Assembly (NCBI GenBank): GCA_963838835.1
Contig: CAWITA010000026.1
Location: forward strand, 62,001 to 126,000
Direction of reading: 5' to 3'
DNA from: Bog-473 sp963838835
GTDB taxonomy: Bacteria; Actinomycetota; Acidimicrobiia; Acidimicrobiales; RAAP-2
DNA length: 64,000 nt
Shown here: positions 53,835 through 62,706 of the stretch, piece after piece
Layout of the letters: the number at the start of each line of letters is the position of its first letter
Numbering within the stretch: the first letter of the stretch is position 1
Notes under the pieces: generated by a model
What the model was told of the DNA's origin: nothing
Database searches by the model: none
The model's input: only the letters and a program-made list of their open reading frames with translations
Translations under genes and position numbers: made by a program

Positions 53835-54825
53835 TCAGACCTCGGCCAACATCTCGGCCCAGAGGAAGCCGGCGAGCTCCCCGGCGATGGCGGCGGCCAC
53901 GACCGAGCGCACGTTCTTGTGGGCCGCGAGTTGGCGGAAGCGCCGAGACAGGCGGAGCTGCGCGGCCCACGAGCGGGCCACGGTCTCGGGCGGCACACCC
54001 TGTTGGCGCTCTCTGATGCCGACTCCGACGTTCGGGCTGTGCTGGTAGGCCCAGGCCGCTTCGCAGAGCTGACCCCGCAGGTGGGCATTACCGGCCCGGG
54101 TGATCGAGCCCCGCCGCTGGGTGAGACCAGTTGAGTTCTCCCCGGGCACGAGGCCGGTGAAGCTCATGAAGGGTCTCGCCTTCGGGAACCGACGCCAGTC
54201 GAAGACCTCAGCGGCCAGACACAGCGCGCCGATTGTGGTCACGCCCCGGTAGGTGGCCAAGCGTGGCACTTGGTCGCCGAAGGGATCCTGTGTGCACCAC
54301 GGCACGAGATCGGCCTCGACCGAACCGAGCGCGGTGTCCCGCAGCTTCACCGTGGCCAGGTAATGCGAGTAGGTCGTTGCGAGGGCCGGGTCGTCGAAGG
54401 ACAACATGGCCAGCCAACGTCGATGGCGTTCGGTCCACTCCCTCTTGGGCGGGCGTCGGGACGGCGACGGGAGTGAGTTCACCGGCCCGGTGCAACCCGC
54501 CAGTCGTCTGGCGTCCCTGCGATCGGTCTTCACCCGATCGCCCGAGCCCTTCGGGATAAGGGAGGGGGCCACCACATCGCAGCGCACTCCCATCGAGACG
54601 AGAAGCCGTTGGAGGTCGTAACCGGTCGGGCCCGCTTCGTAGCAGGCCCAGATCCCCTTGGGCTTGCCCAGCCGCTTGACCAGGCGTCGCACCGAGTCAG
54701 CGTCGTGGAAGATCTTGTCGACTTCGGCAGTGTCGCGATCGGGCGACAGCACCGCCAGCGAGATCGAAGTCTTTCGACACGTCCATCCCCAGGTGGACGA
54801 ACCCTCGGTGGGCAATACTGGACAC
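53835..54825 (-). pseudogene. IS110-family transposase, frameshifted and internally deleted
   Basis: DEDD-type transposase remnant. From the GTG at 54825: SSIAHRGFVHLGMDVSKD, then one frame over SISLAVLSPDRDTAEVDKIF, YEAGPTGYDLQRLLVSMGVR and DRVKTDRRDARRLA. Another frame gives LHRAGELTPVAVPTPAQEG. Then, after a gap of roughly 70 residues relative to the family, RRWLAMLSFDDPALATTYSH and the C-terminal part with VTTIGALCLAAEVFDWRRFP and FTGLVPGENSTG. Several shifts plus a deletion mean it is dead whatever the sequence quality. Confidence 0.8.
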
Positions 54826-55012
54826 GGCTGGCTCCTTCCTTCCGTATGTCGGCTCCGTTCACCGCGCAAGTGAATGATCCACGTAAATGCGGATGCCGGA
54901 GGAGCCGGCCGTTCCATACTGAATCGGGGTCACTCAGCATCGAAGTCAACTCCTGAGCGCCGGACACCGAGCTTGTTTAGGATCAGCGCGACTGAATACA
55001 GCGATTCAAGAG

Positions 55013-55423
55013 ATGGGCGTCACCATGGGAGCAGACGAGAACATCGCGGTCCACACGGCATGGACCGATGCCGAGAACCGCCACGACCTGAGTCACCATC
55101 AGGATTTCTTGCACGAGGACATTGAGCTCTTTCAAGCAGGAAGAGAGCCGATTGTGGGCCTCGCCGCCTTTATTGCCAATTTGGAAGCGGTCTTCGCTGG
55201 GTTGGATGGATTCCGGGTCACCTTGGACGACCAATTCGCCACGGACGACCGGGTCGTATGCCGGTGGCATGGCGGCGGCACTCATACCGGAGGGCTCTTC
55301 GGCCTCCCTGCCACGGGCAAGGAGCTCGAACTCAGCGGCATTAGCATTTGGGAATTCGACAACGGTAAGGCGCGGCGCGGCTGGGTAATCATGGACGTCG
55401 CCTCGCTCATGGCCCAGCTGTAG
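55013..55423 (+). CDS. SnoaL/NTF2-like protein
   Basis: A 136-residue NTF2-fold protein of the SnoaL-like polyketide-cyclase/ester-cyclase group: AWTDAENRHDLSHHQDFLHE, AAFIANLEAVFAGLDGFRVT and VVCRWHGGGTHTGGLFGLPA are in the usual order, with the end ISIWEFDNGKARRGWVIMD. It may act as an enzyme or binding pocket. Start at 55013 or at the second ATG (55025). Its 3' end is duplicated just downstream. Confidence 0.85.
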   Translation: MGVTMGADENIAVHTAWTDAENRHDLSHHQDFLHEDIELFQAGREPIVGLAAFIANLEAVFAGLDGFRVTLDDQFATDDRVVCRWHGGGTHTGGLFGLPATGKELELSGISIWEFDNGKARRGWVIMDVASLMAQL

Positions 55424-55602
55424 CCCAAGCCAGGGAATCAGAGGGGAGTAGTCTCGTATTTGGCAAGGAGCTCGAACTCAGCCGCATTAGCATTTGGGAA
55501 TTCGGCAACGGTAAGGCGCGGCGCGGCTGGGTAATCATGGACGTCGCCTCGCTCATGGCCCAGCCGTAGCCCAAGCCAAGGGAATCGAGGGGAGTAGTCT
55601 CG
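55316..55602 (+). repeat. Direct tandem duplication of about 146 bases
   Basis: The last part of the SnoaL-like gene plus its 3' flank (from 55316) is repeated in the same orientation from 55462, with about eight small differences. The second copy carries GKELELSR-ISIWEFGNGKARRGW and its own TAG but no start. The duplication probably arose by slippage or unequal exchange some time ago. Confidence 0.85.
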
Positions 55603-55720
55603 CCCGCCCTCGACTTCGCTGAGCCGCTGTCTGCGCGCAGCTGTTCGGAGGAGTTTTGCGGTTCAGTTGTCGAGCGGAACCCTTGGCTCTATATCCCTTG
55701 CTGCCGTTCGGTCCGCGCCT

Positions 55721-56035
55721 GGGGGCACCAAGACAACGATCAGGAGTCTGAACTGGCAGTTCGCAGTGACGTTCGGTCATCATCCACCGTGGCTTTCTCA
55801 CCCCTCTACGTCGGCTTGTGTCGGATTCTCGGCTTCATCGCTTCTGCGCCGGCGAAGCGAGTCCGATAGGGACATCGAGATCATGGTGCTCCGCCACCAG
55901 GTCAGGATTCTCGAACGTCAGCTGCACGAACGACTGCGCTATCGCCCCTGGACCGGGCGGTCCTTGCAGCACTCAGCCGCGTGCTCCCTCGAAGCCGGTG
56001 GCGGTCGTTCCTGGTTACTCCTGACACCTTCAGCG
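55721..56035 (+). pseudogene. 5' relic of the integrase-core insertion sequence
   Basis: It begins with a diverged copy of the 26-base end of the element at 23942 (GGGCACCAAGACAACGATC). Next come ACTGGCAGTTCGCAGTGAC, as in the intact copy, and the transposase N-terminus: AFSPLYVGLCRILGFIAS from the GTG at 55789, then one frame on SDRDIEIMVLRHQVRILERQ, then another shift to LSRVLPRSRWRSFLVTPDTF. Homology ends there; the catalytic core is missing. Confidence 0.75.
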
Positions 56036-56155
56036 GATACCAAAACGGCACGCTACTCGCCCTTCAAGTTCCACCTCCGACCGATGGTTGGGACGTTGCC
56101 CGTCGGAACGTTCCAAGCCGTCGATCTGGACAACCAGGTCTGTTTTCTGGCGCCG

Positions 56156-56743
56156 TTAACCGGGGAGGGACGTTGGCCACCACTGGGCTACCCAGGTCTC
56201 CCAGGAGTCGAAGCCCTCCGGCGGAGGGTCGATGTCCGCTGTCTCAAGCTCAGTCGCGTCCGGCGGCTGGAAGACTTGCCGCCATCTTTCGAGGTCCGCC
56301 TTGGTCATCTCAAATGTCGTCGCAGCGTCGGTCAGAGGGCGGGCGTGAACGCGGCGCCACTGCTCCTCTTCGTCGACACGCAGGTACACCAGCTCGCTGG
56401 TTGCTCCGACCGAGGCTGCCAAGGCTCGCAGCGCCGAACGCTCGTCCTTGCCCCACACGCCGAAGTCGAGCACGACGTTGACGCCAATCCGCAGCGCGGC
56501 CAGCGCGAGCCAGATCAAGCGACCCTCTAGGACGTTGCGCTTGCCCTCGGGCTGTTCCTGTCCGAACAGTGGGATCATCCACTCGTCGGGAGTCAGTCGC
56601 AGTGCGCTCCACGCTGATGCAATCTCACGCGCCCGACCCGTCTTGCCCGCTGCGGGAAGGCCAACCATCACGAACATCTTGGGGGCTCCCGAGCGGCCCG
56701 TCTCGAAGGTATCCAACATGATCGGACGGTAGCTCGCGAACAT
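56156..56743 (-). CDS. P-loop kinase (AAA_33/zeta-toxin-like)
   Basis: A 195-residue ATP-binding protein. Walker A is GLPAAGKTGRAREIA (about residues 28-42), followed by ALRLTPDEWMIPLFG and NVVLDFGVWGKDERSALRAL, then LVYLRVDEEEQWRRVHARPL with the arginine lid. This pattern is shared by chloramphenicol phosphotransferase-like, zeta-toxin-like and small-molecule kinases. No antitoxin gene adjoins it, so a toxin role is unsupported. Substrate unknown. It may start at 56743 or at either later ATG. Confidence 0.82.
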   Translation of the reverse strand: MFASYRPIMLDTFETGRSGAPKMFVMVGLPAAGKTGRAREIASAWSALRLTPDEWMIPLFGQEQPEGKRNVLEGRLIWLALAALRIGVNVVLDFGVWGKDERSALRALAASVGATSELVYLRVDEEEQWRRVHARPLTDAATTFEMTKADLERWRQVFQPPDATELETADIDPPPEGFDSWETWVAQWWPTSLPG

Positions 56744-56880
56744 CGCCGAGCCGGTTATATGGAACGCCCTTACCGGGCTCTTTGGAGATCACAAGGCCCA
56801 GCCGAAGGGACGTATGGCGAAGGACCTCCTGCCGCGGAGAACCCCTCGCTGTGGTGATGTCGTACCGGGGAGGTCGTTCT

Positions 56881-57225
56881 TCAGGAGGTCCAGTCGACCA
56901 GTACGTCGGGGGGCGGGCTTTCGGGTGGAACGCCCAGGTCGACGCCAGTCACATCCTTGACTTGGCCACGAAACCAGATGGAGAACTCGTCGCCGGAAGT
57001 GGCGAGTTCCGTGAACGCCTTCTCGATGTCGGGAGCCTCGAACCACACCAAAATGAAGCTCCCCATCGGAGTCTCCTGCAGAGCCCATGTCTCCCGGGCA
57101 AGTCCCGTCCTAGCCGCCTGAGCATCGAACCCCTTGCGGCGCTCCCCCATGCATGCGGCCGCGAAGTCCCTTCCTCCTTGTTCTTTACCGGGAAGAATCG
57201 GGAACGCGCCATTGAACACTGCCAT
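56881..57225 (-). CDS. Conserved hypothetical protein, DUF6176-like dimeric barrel
   Basis: A 114-residue protein: MAVFNGAFPILPGKEQGGRD, FDAQAARTGLARETWALQET, PMGSFILVWFEAPDIEKAFT and SIWFRGQVKDVTGVDLGVP. This is a common actinobacterial family of unknown function with a dimeric alpha/beta barrel look; the DUF number is my best guess. The ATG at 57225 has AGGAGA upstream. The gene is divergent from the TetR gene at 57339 across a clear palindrome and is the probable target of that regulator. Confidence 0.75.
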   Translation of the reverse strand: MAVFNGAFPILPGKEQGGRDFAAACMGERRKGFDAQAARTGLARETWALQETPMGSFILVWFEAPDIEKAFTELATSGDEFSIWFRGQVKDVTGVDLGVPPESPPPDVLVDWTS

Positions 57226-57287
57226 CGGACTGTCTCCTGTCGTTCGTTGATGCCGGGTCATCTCGAGCGGCCAGACCGCCCTATACA

Positions 57288-57346
57288 TGACGATGTTATG
57301 CATAACACGGTCATGGATCGGATGTCAATGACGGTGTTATGGATAA
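57288..57346. promoter_or_regulatory. TetR operator pair in a divergent promoter
   Basis: At 57288-57313 lies a 26-base near-perfect palindrome: half TGACGATGTTATG, then half CATAACACGGTCA. A second half-site, TGACGGTGTTATGGATAA (57329-57346), repeats one arm and covers the TetR start codon. The arrangement suits autorepression and control of the divergent gene at 57225. Confidence 0.65.
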
Positions 57347-58029
57347 GCTGCCGGGCGTGCCGCCCAGGTCTGCCGACCCTTACCTGCGCGAACGGATCAT
57401 CAATACCGCCGCGCGGCTGCTGGCCACCGAGGGCGCCGCTGTCGGCGCGACGCTTGGCCCGCGAGCTGGGAACGTCGACGATGGTCGTCTATACCCACTT
57501 CGGCGGTATGGACGTACTGACTCGACAGGTAATGCGCCGTGGGTTCGCCGATTTCGGAACCGAGCTGGACCGCGGCGCGGTCACCGACGATGCCGTCGCC
57601 GATTGGATGACCTACCTCTGGAGCTACCGCCGCTTCGCGCTGCGCGAACCCCACCTGTACGCGGTGATGTTCGGTCCCGGACTGGCCGCGTTCAGGCTCG
57701 GCGACCCCGCCGACCTCGAGGCGGCCAGGTCGACCTTCGTCTCGCTCCTCCGTCGCATCCACGCCTGCGTCAACGCGGGCCGATGGGAGGTCGACGACGT
57801 CACCACCGCAGGCGAAGCTGTCTGGTCCGGTGTGCACGGCCACACCACGCTCGAGCTCACCGGGTTCTTCGGTGCAGTCGGCCGCGACCCAGTGCGCTCG
57901 TACGGCGAGATCCTTACCAGGATGTCGATCGGCCTCGGCGACGACGCCCTAGCCACGGGTCGCTCGCTGTCGACCGCCAGACGGCGGGCCGTCCGCGCAG
58001 ACCGAGCCGAGGCTGTGTCTGGACGATGA
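57339..58029 (+). pseudogene. TetR-family regulator with one frameshift
   Basis: From the ATG at 57339: MDKLPGVPPRSADPYLRERI then INTAARLLATEGA. One frame on it continues ALSARRLARELGTSTMVVYT with HFGGMDVLTRQVMRRGF, and the C-terminal domain with WSYRRFALREPHLYAVMFGP is typical of the TetR_C_13/WHG type. The shift is near 57437, one apparent extra C, inside the helix-turn-helix. If real it kills the repressor, which would leave the divergent gene at 57225 unregulated. Confidence 0.8.
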
Positions 58030-58351
58030 GGGTTGCCGTGACCCACGGTCGCAGCGGCACCAGCGTTGCCGCGCGCCGCGCCCTCGCGCGCGTCCGAACG
58101 ACCGTCTGGGCGCGCTCACATCAAGAACCGTCCACTCTCGCGAGCCCTCTAGAGGATCTTGCTCATTGCCAGGACGAATCCGACAACCACGGGGCGTTCG
58201 GGCCTCGGGCGGATATTGAGTGGAACCCGGCGCATCACCAAGGGCCGGATGCTGCTTGGCAGGCTGCGTAAGGAACTTGGCCTGGACCTACAGGTCGTCA
58301 ATGGCTCCGAAGAAGTCCTGACCCAGGGTGACTGACGCTGGCGTTGTTCAG
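58030..58351 (+). other. Gap with a possible short coding remnant
   Basis: About 320 bases. Near the right end one plus-strand frame reads RRITKGRMLLGRLRKELGLD then LQVVNGSEEVLTQGD and TGA. It looks like a protein tail but has no recognised family and no credible start. The rest is featureless. Confidence 0.3.
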
Positions 58352-58915
58352 CTAGTCATTGCGACTAGCGGCATGTAGTTCGAACGCAAGCACGAGATCA
58401 CTGATGCCACGGAAGATGGCGAAGAAGCCGACCCAGACGATCAGCAGCGTGGCTTGGGCGGTTATGTACTGCTGGGACGCCCAAAACCCCAGCGCAATCT
58501 CCAGTATCCCCACGATCAGACCGAGCCACCAGGTGGGATTCACCGGCTGGGCCATCGCGGAGTACACGATGTCGAAACCACCATTCAGTATGAGCAACAA
58601 CCCGAAGACCGAGGCGAGCGACCAGAACGCACCATAGGGGGTAACGAAGGACCAAATAGCCCCGCCGATGAAGAGGACGCCGAGGATCACTCGCAACACA
58701 GCCCACCCACCACCTTGGATTCCGGCTAAGCCAAATTGGTACACGGCAGAGAGCAGGAATACAGCACCAAGGAGCAGACCAATCGTTGTCACCGACCTGA
58801 TGTCAAAGCGCAGAACGACGACGGCGATAATGAGCCATGCGAAGCCTACGACCATCGGAATCCACCAGCGCCGAGAGGCTTGCGACGAGATCTGGTGAAG
58901 TTCGGTGTTCAGCAT
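58352..58915 (-). CDS. HdeD-family (DUF308) membrane protein
   Basis: A 187-residue integral membrane protein with six hydrophobic helices, including WIPMVVGFAWLIIAVVVLRF, TIGLLLGAVFLLSAVYQFGL, WLGLIVGILEIALGFWASQ and LLIVWVGFFAIFRGISDLVL. The repeated G-x-x-x-I-x-x-G-I/V layout in three helix pairs matches HdeD/DUF308, linked to acid resistance in enterobacteria but of unknown role here. ATG start. Single-gene unit. Confidence 0.9.
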   Translation of the reverse strand: MLNTELHQISSQASRRWWIPMVVGFAWLIIAVVVLRFDIRSVTTIGLLLGAVFLLSAVYQFGLAGIQGGGWAVLRVILGVLFIGGAIWSFVTPYGAFWSLASVFGLLLILNGGFDIVYSAMAQPVNPTWWLGLIVGILEIALGFWASQQYITAQATLLIVWVGFFAIFRGISDLVLAFELHAASRND

Positions 58916-59289
58916 CGGGCCCTCCCTGACAGCATCCAGCGTAGTGTTATACCCACCCCCGACGCAGTGTCGCCATGGTGACGCAGAGTCAGGAGAAGGT
59001 CACTCCTACCAGCACCCCCCTGCAACATTTTCTCGACTAGCTTGACACACCAAACGGTCCTCGAGCCGGTGATCGGTTCGTGTCGAAAGCGCTGGTCGAC
59101 GTCAGCCAGAGTCCCGCTCAGGTTTGACGCTGATCGGCTTCGGCCACCACGGGGAACCACCGTGATGCGCTCATGTCCGACACCAGGTCTTCCAGCGACC
59201 GCCGATATGGAAGCGGTCAGCAGGGCGAGCGAGATAGGCGAAAGCCACGCCCGGAGTCCACATGAGGGTCGGCTCTGCTCGCCGAACAC
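58916..59289. other. Region without a recognisable gene
   Basis: About 370 bases between hdeD-like and LLM genes, both on the minus strand. A 126-codon minus-strand frame is open here, but it has no homology, and its composition is arginine- and serine-rich as shadows are. The hdeD promoter should lie at the left end. Confidence 0.4.
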
Positions 59290-60198
59290 CTATTCGGTGA
59301 ACGTTGGAAGGATTTCTCGTGCGAAACGCTCTAGTGGCGCGACTTTCGTGGTGCCAAACCTTAGGGTCACATGATCAACCCCAGCGTCACGCAGGGACTG
59401 GAGGTCGGCAACGAGGTCGTCGGGGGTTCCGGTAAGCCGCGGACGGCCATCCGGCGCCACCCAAGCTGCGGGTGCATAGCGGAACTCGGACCCACGCGCC
59501 GCTCGAGGAGCCGGTACTGGCCACCCGTCAGAAGGGCGCTCTGCGAATCGCGTGACGCTGGCGCTAAACGAAAACGTGAAGGGATTTTCCGCAAGTCCAG
59601 CGCTGCGCCGCGTGACCAGGATTTCCTCCCGAGCGCGCCGATAGTCGTCTGCCGGCAACCACAATGGGTGCCAACCATCGCCGAGAAGAGCGGCTCGCCG
59701 CAACGCTCGCGAGCTGTTTCCGCCAACCCACAACGGTATAGGTGAAGGAGGAGATATGACGGAGTATCCAATGGGCGGCTCGCGGAAAGTAGTCAACCAT
59801 GACTCAGTGACCGGAGCTCGGCGATCGTAGTCAGCTCCCAACACCTCGAATTCTCCGCGCAGATAACCGATTCCGATTCCCAAGATGAGCCTGCTACCCG
59901 CGAGAGTCGTCATCGTTCCAGCAGTAGCGGCCACGCTGAGTGGATGACGATATGGGGCAACAAGGACGTCCGTACCGAAACGAATACGCGACGTGACGCT
60001 AAGACCCCACGCGCAAGCGGTCAACGGTTCCAGGAAAGGTGGCTGCAGGTTTCCTGCGACCGCATAGTCGGGCACCGCAATGTGATCGGGCCACCAAATA
60101 GAGGCGAAACCTAATTCCTCAGCCGCGGCGACCAGGTCGGGTAGGGCCGATCCGCCGACAGCCGCTCCGTAGGCCGGCACTGCAATTCCGAACTCCAT
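59290..60198 (-). CDS. LLM-class F420-dependent oxidoreductase
   Basis: Luciferase-like (beta/alpha)8 flavin-type oxidoreductase, 302 residues. Marks are MEFGIAVPAYGAAVGGSALP, GFASIWWPDHIAVPDYAV, RIRFGTDVLVAPYRHPLSVA, RLILGIGIGYLRGEF and IPLWVGGNSSRALRRAALLG, as in the actinobacterial TIGR03619-like group that uses F420. Follows a SnoaL-like gene after six bases and so shares its transcript; an SDR tail lies upstream of both. A small catabolic or biosynthetic operon is likely; substrate unknown. Confidence 0.9.
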   Translation of the reverse strand: MEFGIAVPAYGAAVGGSALPDLVAAAEELGFASIWWPDHIAVPDYAVAGNLQPPFLEPLTACAWGLSVTSRIRFGTDVLVAPYRHPLSVAATAGTMTTLAGSRLILGIGIGYLRGEFEVLGADYDRRAPVTESWLTTFREPPIGYSVISPPSPIPLWVGGNSSRALRRAALLGDGWHPLWLPADDYRRAREEILVTRRSAGLAENPFTFSFSASVTRFAERPSDGWPVPAPRAARGSEFRYAPAAWVAPDGRPRLTGTPDDLVADLQSLRDAGVDHVTLRFGTTKVAPLERFAREILPTFTE

Positions 60199-60204
60199 CG
60201 ATTC

Positions 60205-60642
60205 TCAGCTGCCGAAATGACGGGACTGATCACCGATCAAGTCCGCGTGGAAGACTCGATCAACGAAATACCAGCCCTGCTCGTCCTTTCGATAGCGGTC
60301 AGCGTACCTGCCCGACAAAATGGTCTCGATGGGTTGACCCGGCTCGATACCCTGCAACACCGTGAAGTAGCAATTGCCTGATGCTTCAACCCCTCCGTCG
60401 GCTACTTCGATGGTCAGGTTCGTGATCAGATGATGGGTGCGAGGAGTGCCGTCCGCGTACAGGATGACCCGGTCATAGGTTGCCTTCACTTCTTCACGAG
60501 TCAACGTCACTACAGAAGTTCCTGCTGCGGCCGAGCGCCACGTTGCTCTTGAGAACAAGGCCAAGACATCGGAGAGTCGGCCCGAGTCCAACAGTTCGGC
60601 GTAGCGGTGCACCAGCGCTGTTATGTCATCTCGGTCACTCAT
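60205..60642 (-). CDS. SnoaL/NTF2-like protein, ring-hydroxylating beta-subunit fold
   Basis: A 145-residue NTF2-fold protein of the SnoaL_4 type: DITALVHRYAELLDSGRLSD, VLALFSRATWRSAAAG, RTHHLITNLTIEVADGG and IETILSGRYADRYRKDEQGW with FVDRVFHADLIGD at the end. Such proteins act as hydratases, isomerases or cyclases in steroid and aromatic breakdown. ATG at 60642. It precedes the LLM gene by six bases. Confidence 0.87.
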   Translation of the reverse strand: MSDRDDITALVHRYAELLDSGRLSDVLALFSRATWRSAAAGTSVVTLTREEVKATYDRVILYADGTPRTHHLITNLTIEVADGGVEASGNCYFTVLQGIEPGQPIETILSGRYADRYRKDEQGWYFVDRVFHADLIGDQSRHFGS

Positions 60643-60663
60643 GCCTGTTCCGGTCCTCTTCTC

Positions 60664-60771
60664 TCATCGACACGCTGATGCCTTCAGGTACCTGCTGATG
60701 GTGGCCAACGGGTCCATGGGGCTTAGCACCGTTAACCCGCCGTTGGCCATCAGCACTTGACCGGTAATCAA
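60664..60771 (-). pseudogene. SDR dehydrogenase, C-terminal tail only
   Basis: Thirty-five codons on the minus strand read LITGQVLMANGGLTVLSPMD then PLATISRYLKASACR and TGA. The I-T-G-Q-V-L-x-x-N-G-G motif is the classical SDR end. A TAA lies just upstream in frame, so no SDR gene remains. Since SnoaL and LLM genes follow on the same strand, this was probably the first gene of that operon, cut off by a rearrangement at about 60772. Confidence 0.65.
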
Positions 60772-61454
60772 TTACCTACGCCTAGAGTCCAGGTCAACCG
60801 GCTCTGTCCATCATGTCAAGCGATTTCGATCGGCTCCGGAACTGGACGTTGGCTCTTGGGCGGTCGTTAAATGCCAAAAAACGATTGTTACTGCCATGAG
60901 CATGAGCGATCTCGACGAACGTCAACAGGGCTCCGACCTAGCCGTTCGACGACAATCCTTCGGCAGACCCCGGGATGCCTACGACCGGTTGTCGGCCGTG
61001 GTCGACGCTCCCGTGATGGTTCTCAATCTCCTGCGGTTGGCGGTTCTCATGGGCTCGCGAAACGGACCCATCTTGGGGATGCTCGCACCCAGTGGAGGTC
61101 CCGTGCCTTAACCTGTGGAGACACCACTCCCCTACCGGAATAGATCCTGGCACCGGGGTTTAATGAACACACCACAAACGAAAGAAGCGTCACGATTCAT
61201 GGCCTCCCACACCTGGCGACGGGCCTTATCTCATTGAAAGCGGTTGCATCCAGGGGCCGACTGCCTTCGATGCGTTCGTATCGGTTCCGGTTCCGATTCG
61301 CACCACCCGGGGGACTTCCGAACGGGACGGTCAAGTCGCCGGCTGAACTAGCAATCCAGCCTCATATCGAGGAGTGGCGGAAGCGTCGATGCGTGGCAGA
61401 GACCTCCGTCATCCCGCGCCGAAACTCCTCCGCCTTGCGCGCATCCTGCAGCTT
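60772..61454. other. Region with no convincing gene
   Basis: About 680 bases. The best candidate is a 71-codon plus-strand frame at 60896-61111 (MSMSDLDERQQGSDLAVRRQ, then VDAPVMVLNLLRLAVLMGSR), which has a short hydrophobic stretch but no clear ribosome site or family. I would not call it without homologues. The left edge is a rearrangement junction. Confidence 0.35.
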
Positions 61455-61877
61455 TCAGTTCGGTGACTCGCCCGGTGCCGGCTGATTCTTCTGCCCCCAG
61501 TCGAGCCACCAGGCCGAGACGGCGGATTCGAGGTCCGGCACGCTGCCACTCGAATGCGGATCGACTGAGACGCGTGGAGATGGCTCATCTGGCACCGCCA
61601 GCGATGTGTCCTTCGCCTTGTCGAGCATTGCCTGGATGGCGTCGAGTTGTTGATGGACCTCACGCTCCGTCGAAGCTGGACGCAGGCTCACGGCGACCCA
61701 CGTTTGGTCATCGTCACCCTTGATTGTCCGGGCCGGCACGTTGCTGGTAGCGCAGACTTCGTCGAAGATGGCACGCTCCTTTGAGGTCACGGGGTCCTGC
61801 AGCCGGAGAAGAACCTCCGGAACGCCCTCTGCATCGACCACGCTCGGAGGATTCTGGTAGTACGCAATCCACAGCAC
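61455..61877 (-). CDS. Hypothetical protein
   Basis: A 140-residue frame opening at GTG 61877: LWIAYYQNPPSVVDAEGVPE, VLLRLQDPVTSKERAIFDEV, TIKGDDDQTWVAVSLRPAST and a C-terminal AVSAWWLDWGQKNQPAPGES. The composition is balanced like a real soluble protein, with an alpha/beta rhythm and one cysteine. No family recognised and the ribosome site is weak. The gene is isolated. Confidence 0.5.
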   Translation of the reverse strand: MLWIAYYQNPPSVVDAEGVPEVLLRLQDPVTSKERAIFDEVCATSNVPARTIKGDDDQTWVAVSLRPASTEREVHQQLDAIQAMLDKAKDTSLAVPDEPSPRVSVDPHSSGSVPDLESAVSAWWLDWGQKNQPAPGESPN

Positions 61878-62001
61878 GAGGTGAGACTACGTCACGCCTG
61901 GGGTCGGCGCTCCGTCCACATTGTCCCGCCCCACACGTGGTGAGAAAGTCGTCCGTGGACCCGATGCCCGTGCCCTGCGATCTCCTCGTGGCACTCGCCC
62001 G

Positions 62002-62706
62002 CTACCGGACAGGTGCTTTCGGAAGCCAGTGCAACAAGTCGCCGAGAGAGTTGATGTGGCAGTGAGCGCCGAGGCAGGCACCGATCGGGTCGAGATGGAC
62101 AGCGTGAAGTCCCGCGCCAACCGCTCCAATCACGTCACATTTCACGCTGTCGCCTACATGGACGGCTCGCTCTGGTGCGACTCCGAGCGAATCGAGAGCT
62201 AGACGGAAGATCCTCGGATCGGGTTTTTCCATGCCCACGAGGTGCGAGTCCACGATTGTCTCGACTCTGGGTAGTGGCCCGTCCAAAGTCGAGCAGATCC
62301 CTGCGTCGCGCAGTTCTTCCTCAACGGTCCCGAACGCGTTAGATATGACGCCAAGCTTGTAGTCGGCGTCCAAAAGCGCCCGTAGTACCTCCCTTGCTCC
62401 AGGAACAGCTGTCCAAGGAGTTGCGACGACGAGGGTCTCTATCACCGGAATGGCCGCGTCGAGCTCCCTTTCGGCAACGCCGACGTGAGTAGCGAAGCAC
62501 CGTCGGAGAGTAGACCAGTCGGGGGAGACCATGGAATCAAACTCCACCATGGTGGCGTAGTGTGCGCGGAACCAGTTCGCTTCGACCGGATCGCAACCCA
62601 AGTGTCGTAACGCTTGCCGTCCGGCGAGGAAGTCTGGAAAAAGCAACACGCCGCCGGCGTCGAAAATGAGTGCTTCTACCGATGTCGGGTCGGGTAGCGC
62701 CGGCAT
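62002..62706 (-). CDS. HAD-superfamily hydrolase, subfamily IA
   Basis: Phosphatase-type hydrolase of 234 residues. Motif I is LIFDAGGVLLFPD with nucleophile Asp16; the usual second Asp is Gly, as in the FDxGGVL subset. Motif II is VISNAFG, motif III Lys in GMEKPDPRIFRLAL and motif IV VHVGDSVKCDVIGAVGAG. An alpha-helical cap lies between motifs I and II. Substrate unknown; relatives act on phosphosugars and similar. The ATG start is the only good choice. Confidence 0.9.
   Translation of the reverse strand: MPALPDPTSVEALIFDAGGVLLFPDFLAGRQALRHLGCDPVEANWFRAHYATMVEFDSMVSPDWSTLRRCFATHVGVAERELDAAIPVIETLVVATPWTAVPGAREVLRALLDADYKLGVISNAFGTVEEELRDAGICSTLDGPLPRVETIVDSHLVGMEKPDPRIFRLALDSLGVAPERAVHVGDSVKCDVIGAVGAGLHAVHLDPIGACLGAHCHINSLGDLLHWLPKAPVR

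Noticed and set aside
56156..56743. Zeta-type toxin of a toxin-antitoxin pair
   Set aside because: The P-loop kinase has no small antitoxin gene next to it and the family includes many ordinary kinases.
58909..59289. Minus-strand frame of 126 codons as a secreted protein
   Set aside because: Weakly signal-like start only; overlaps the HdeD start, has no ribosome site and no homology.
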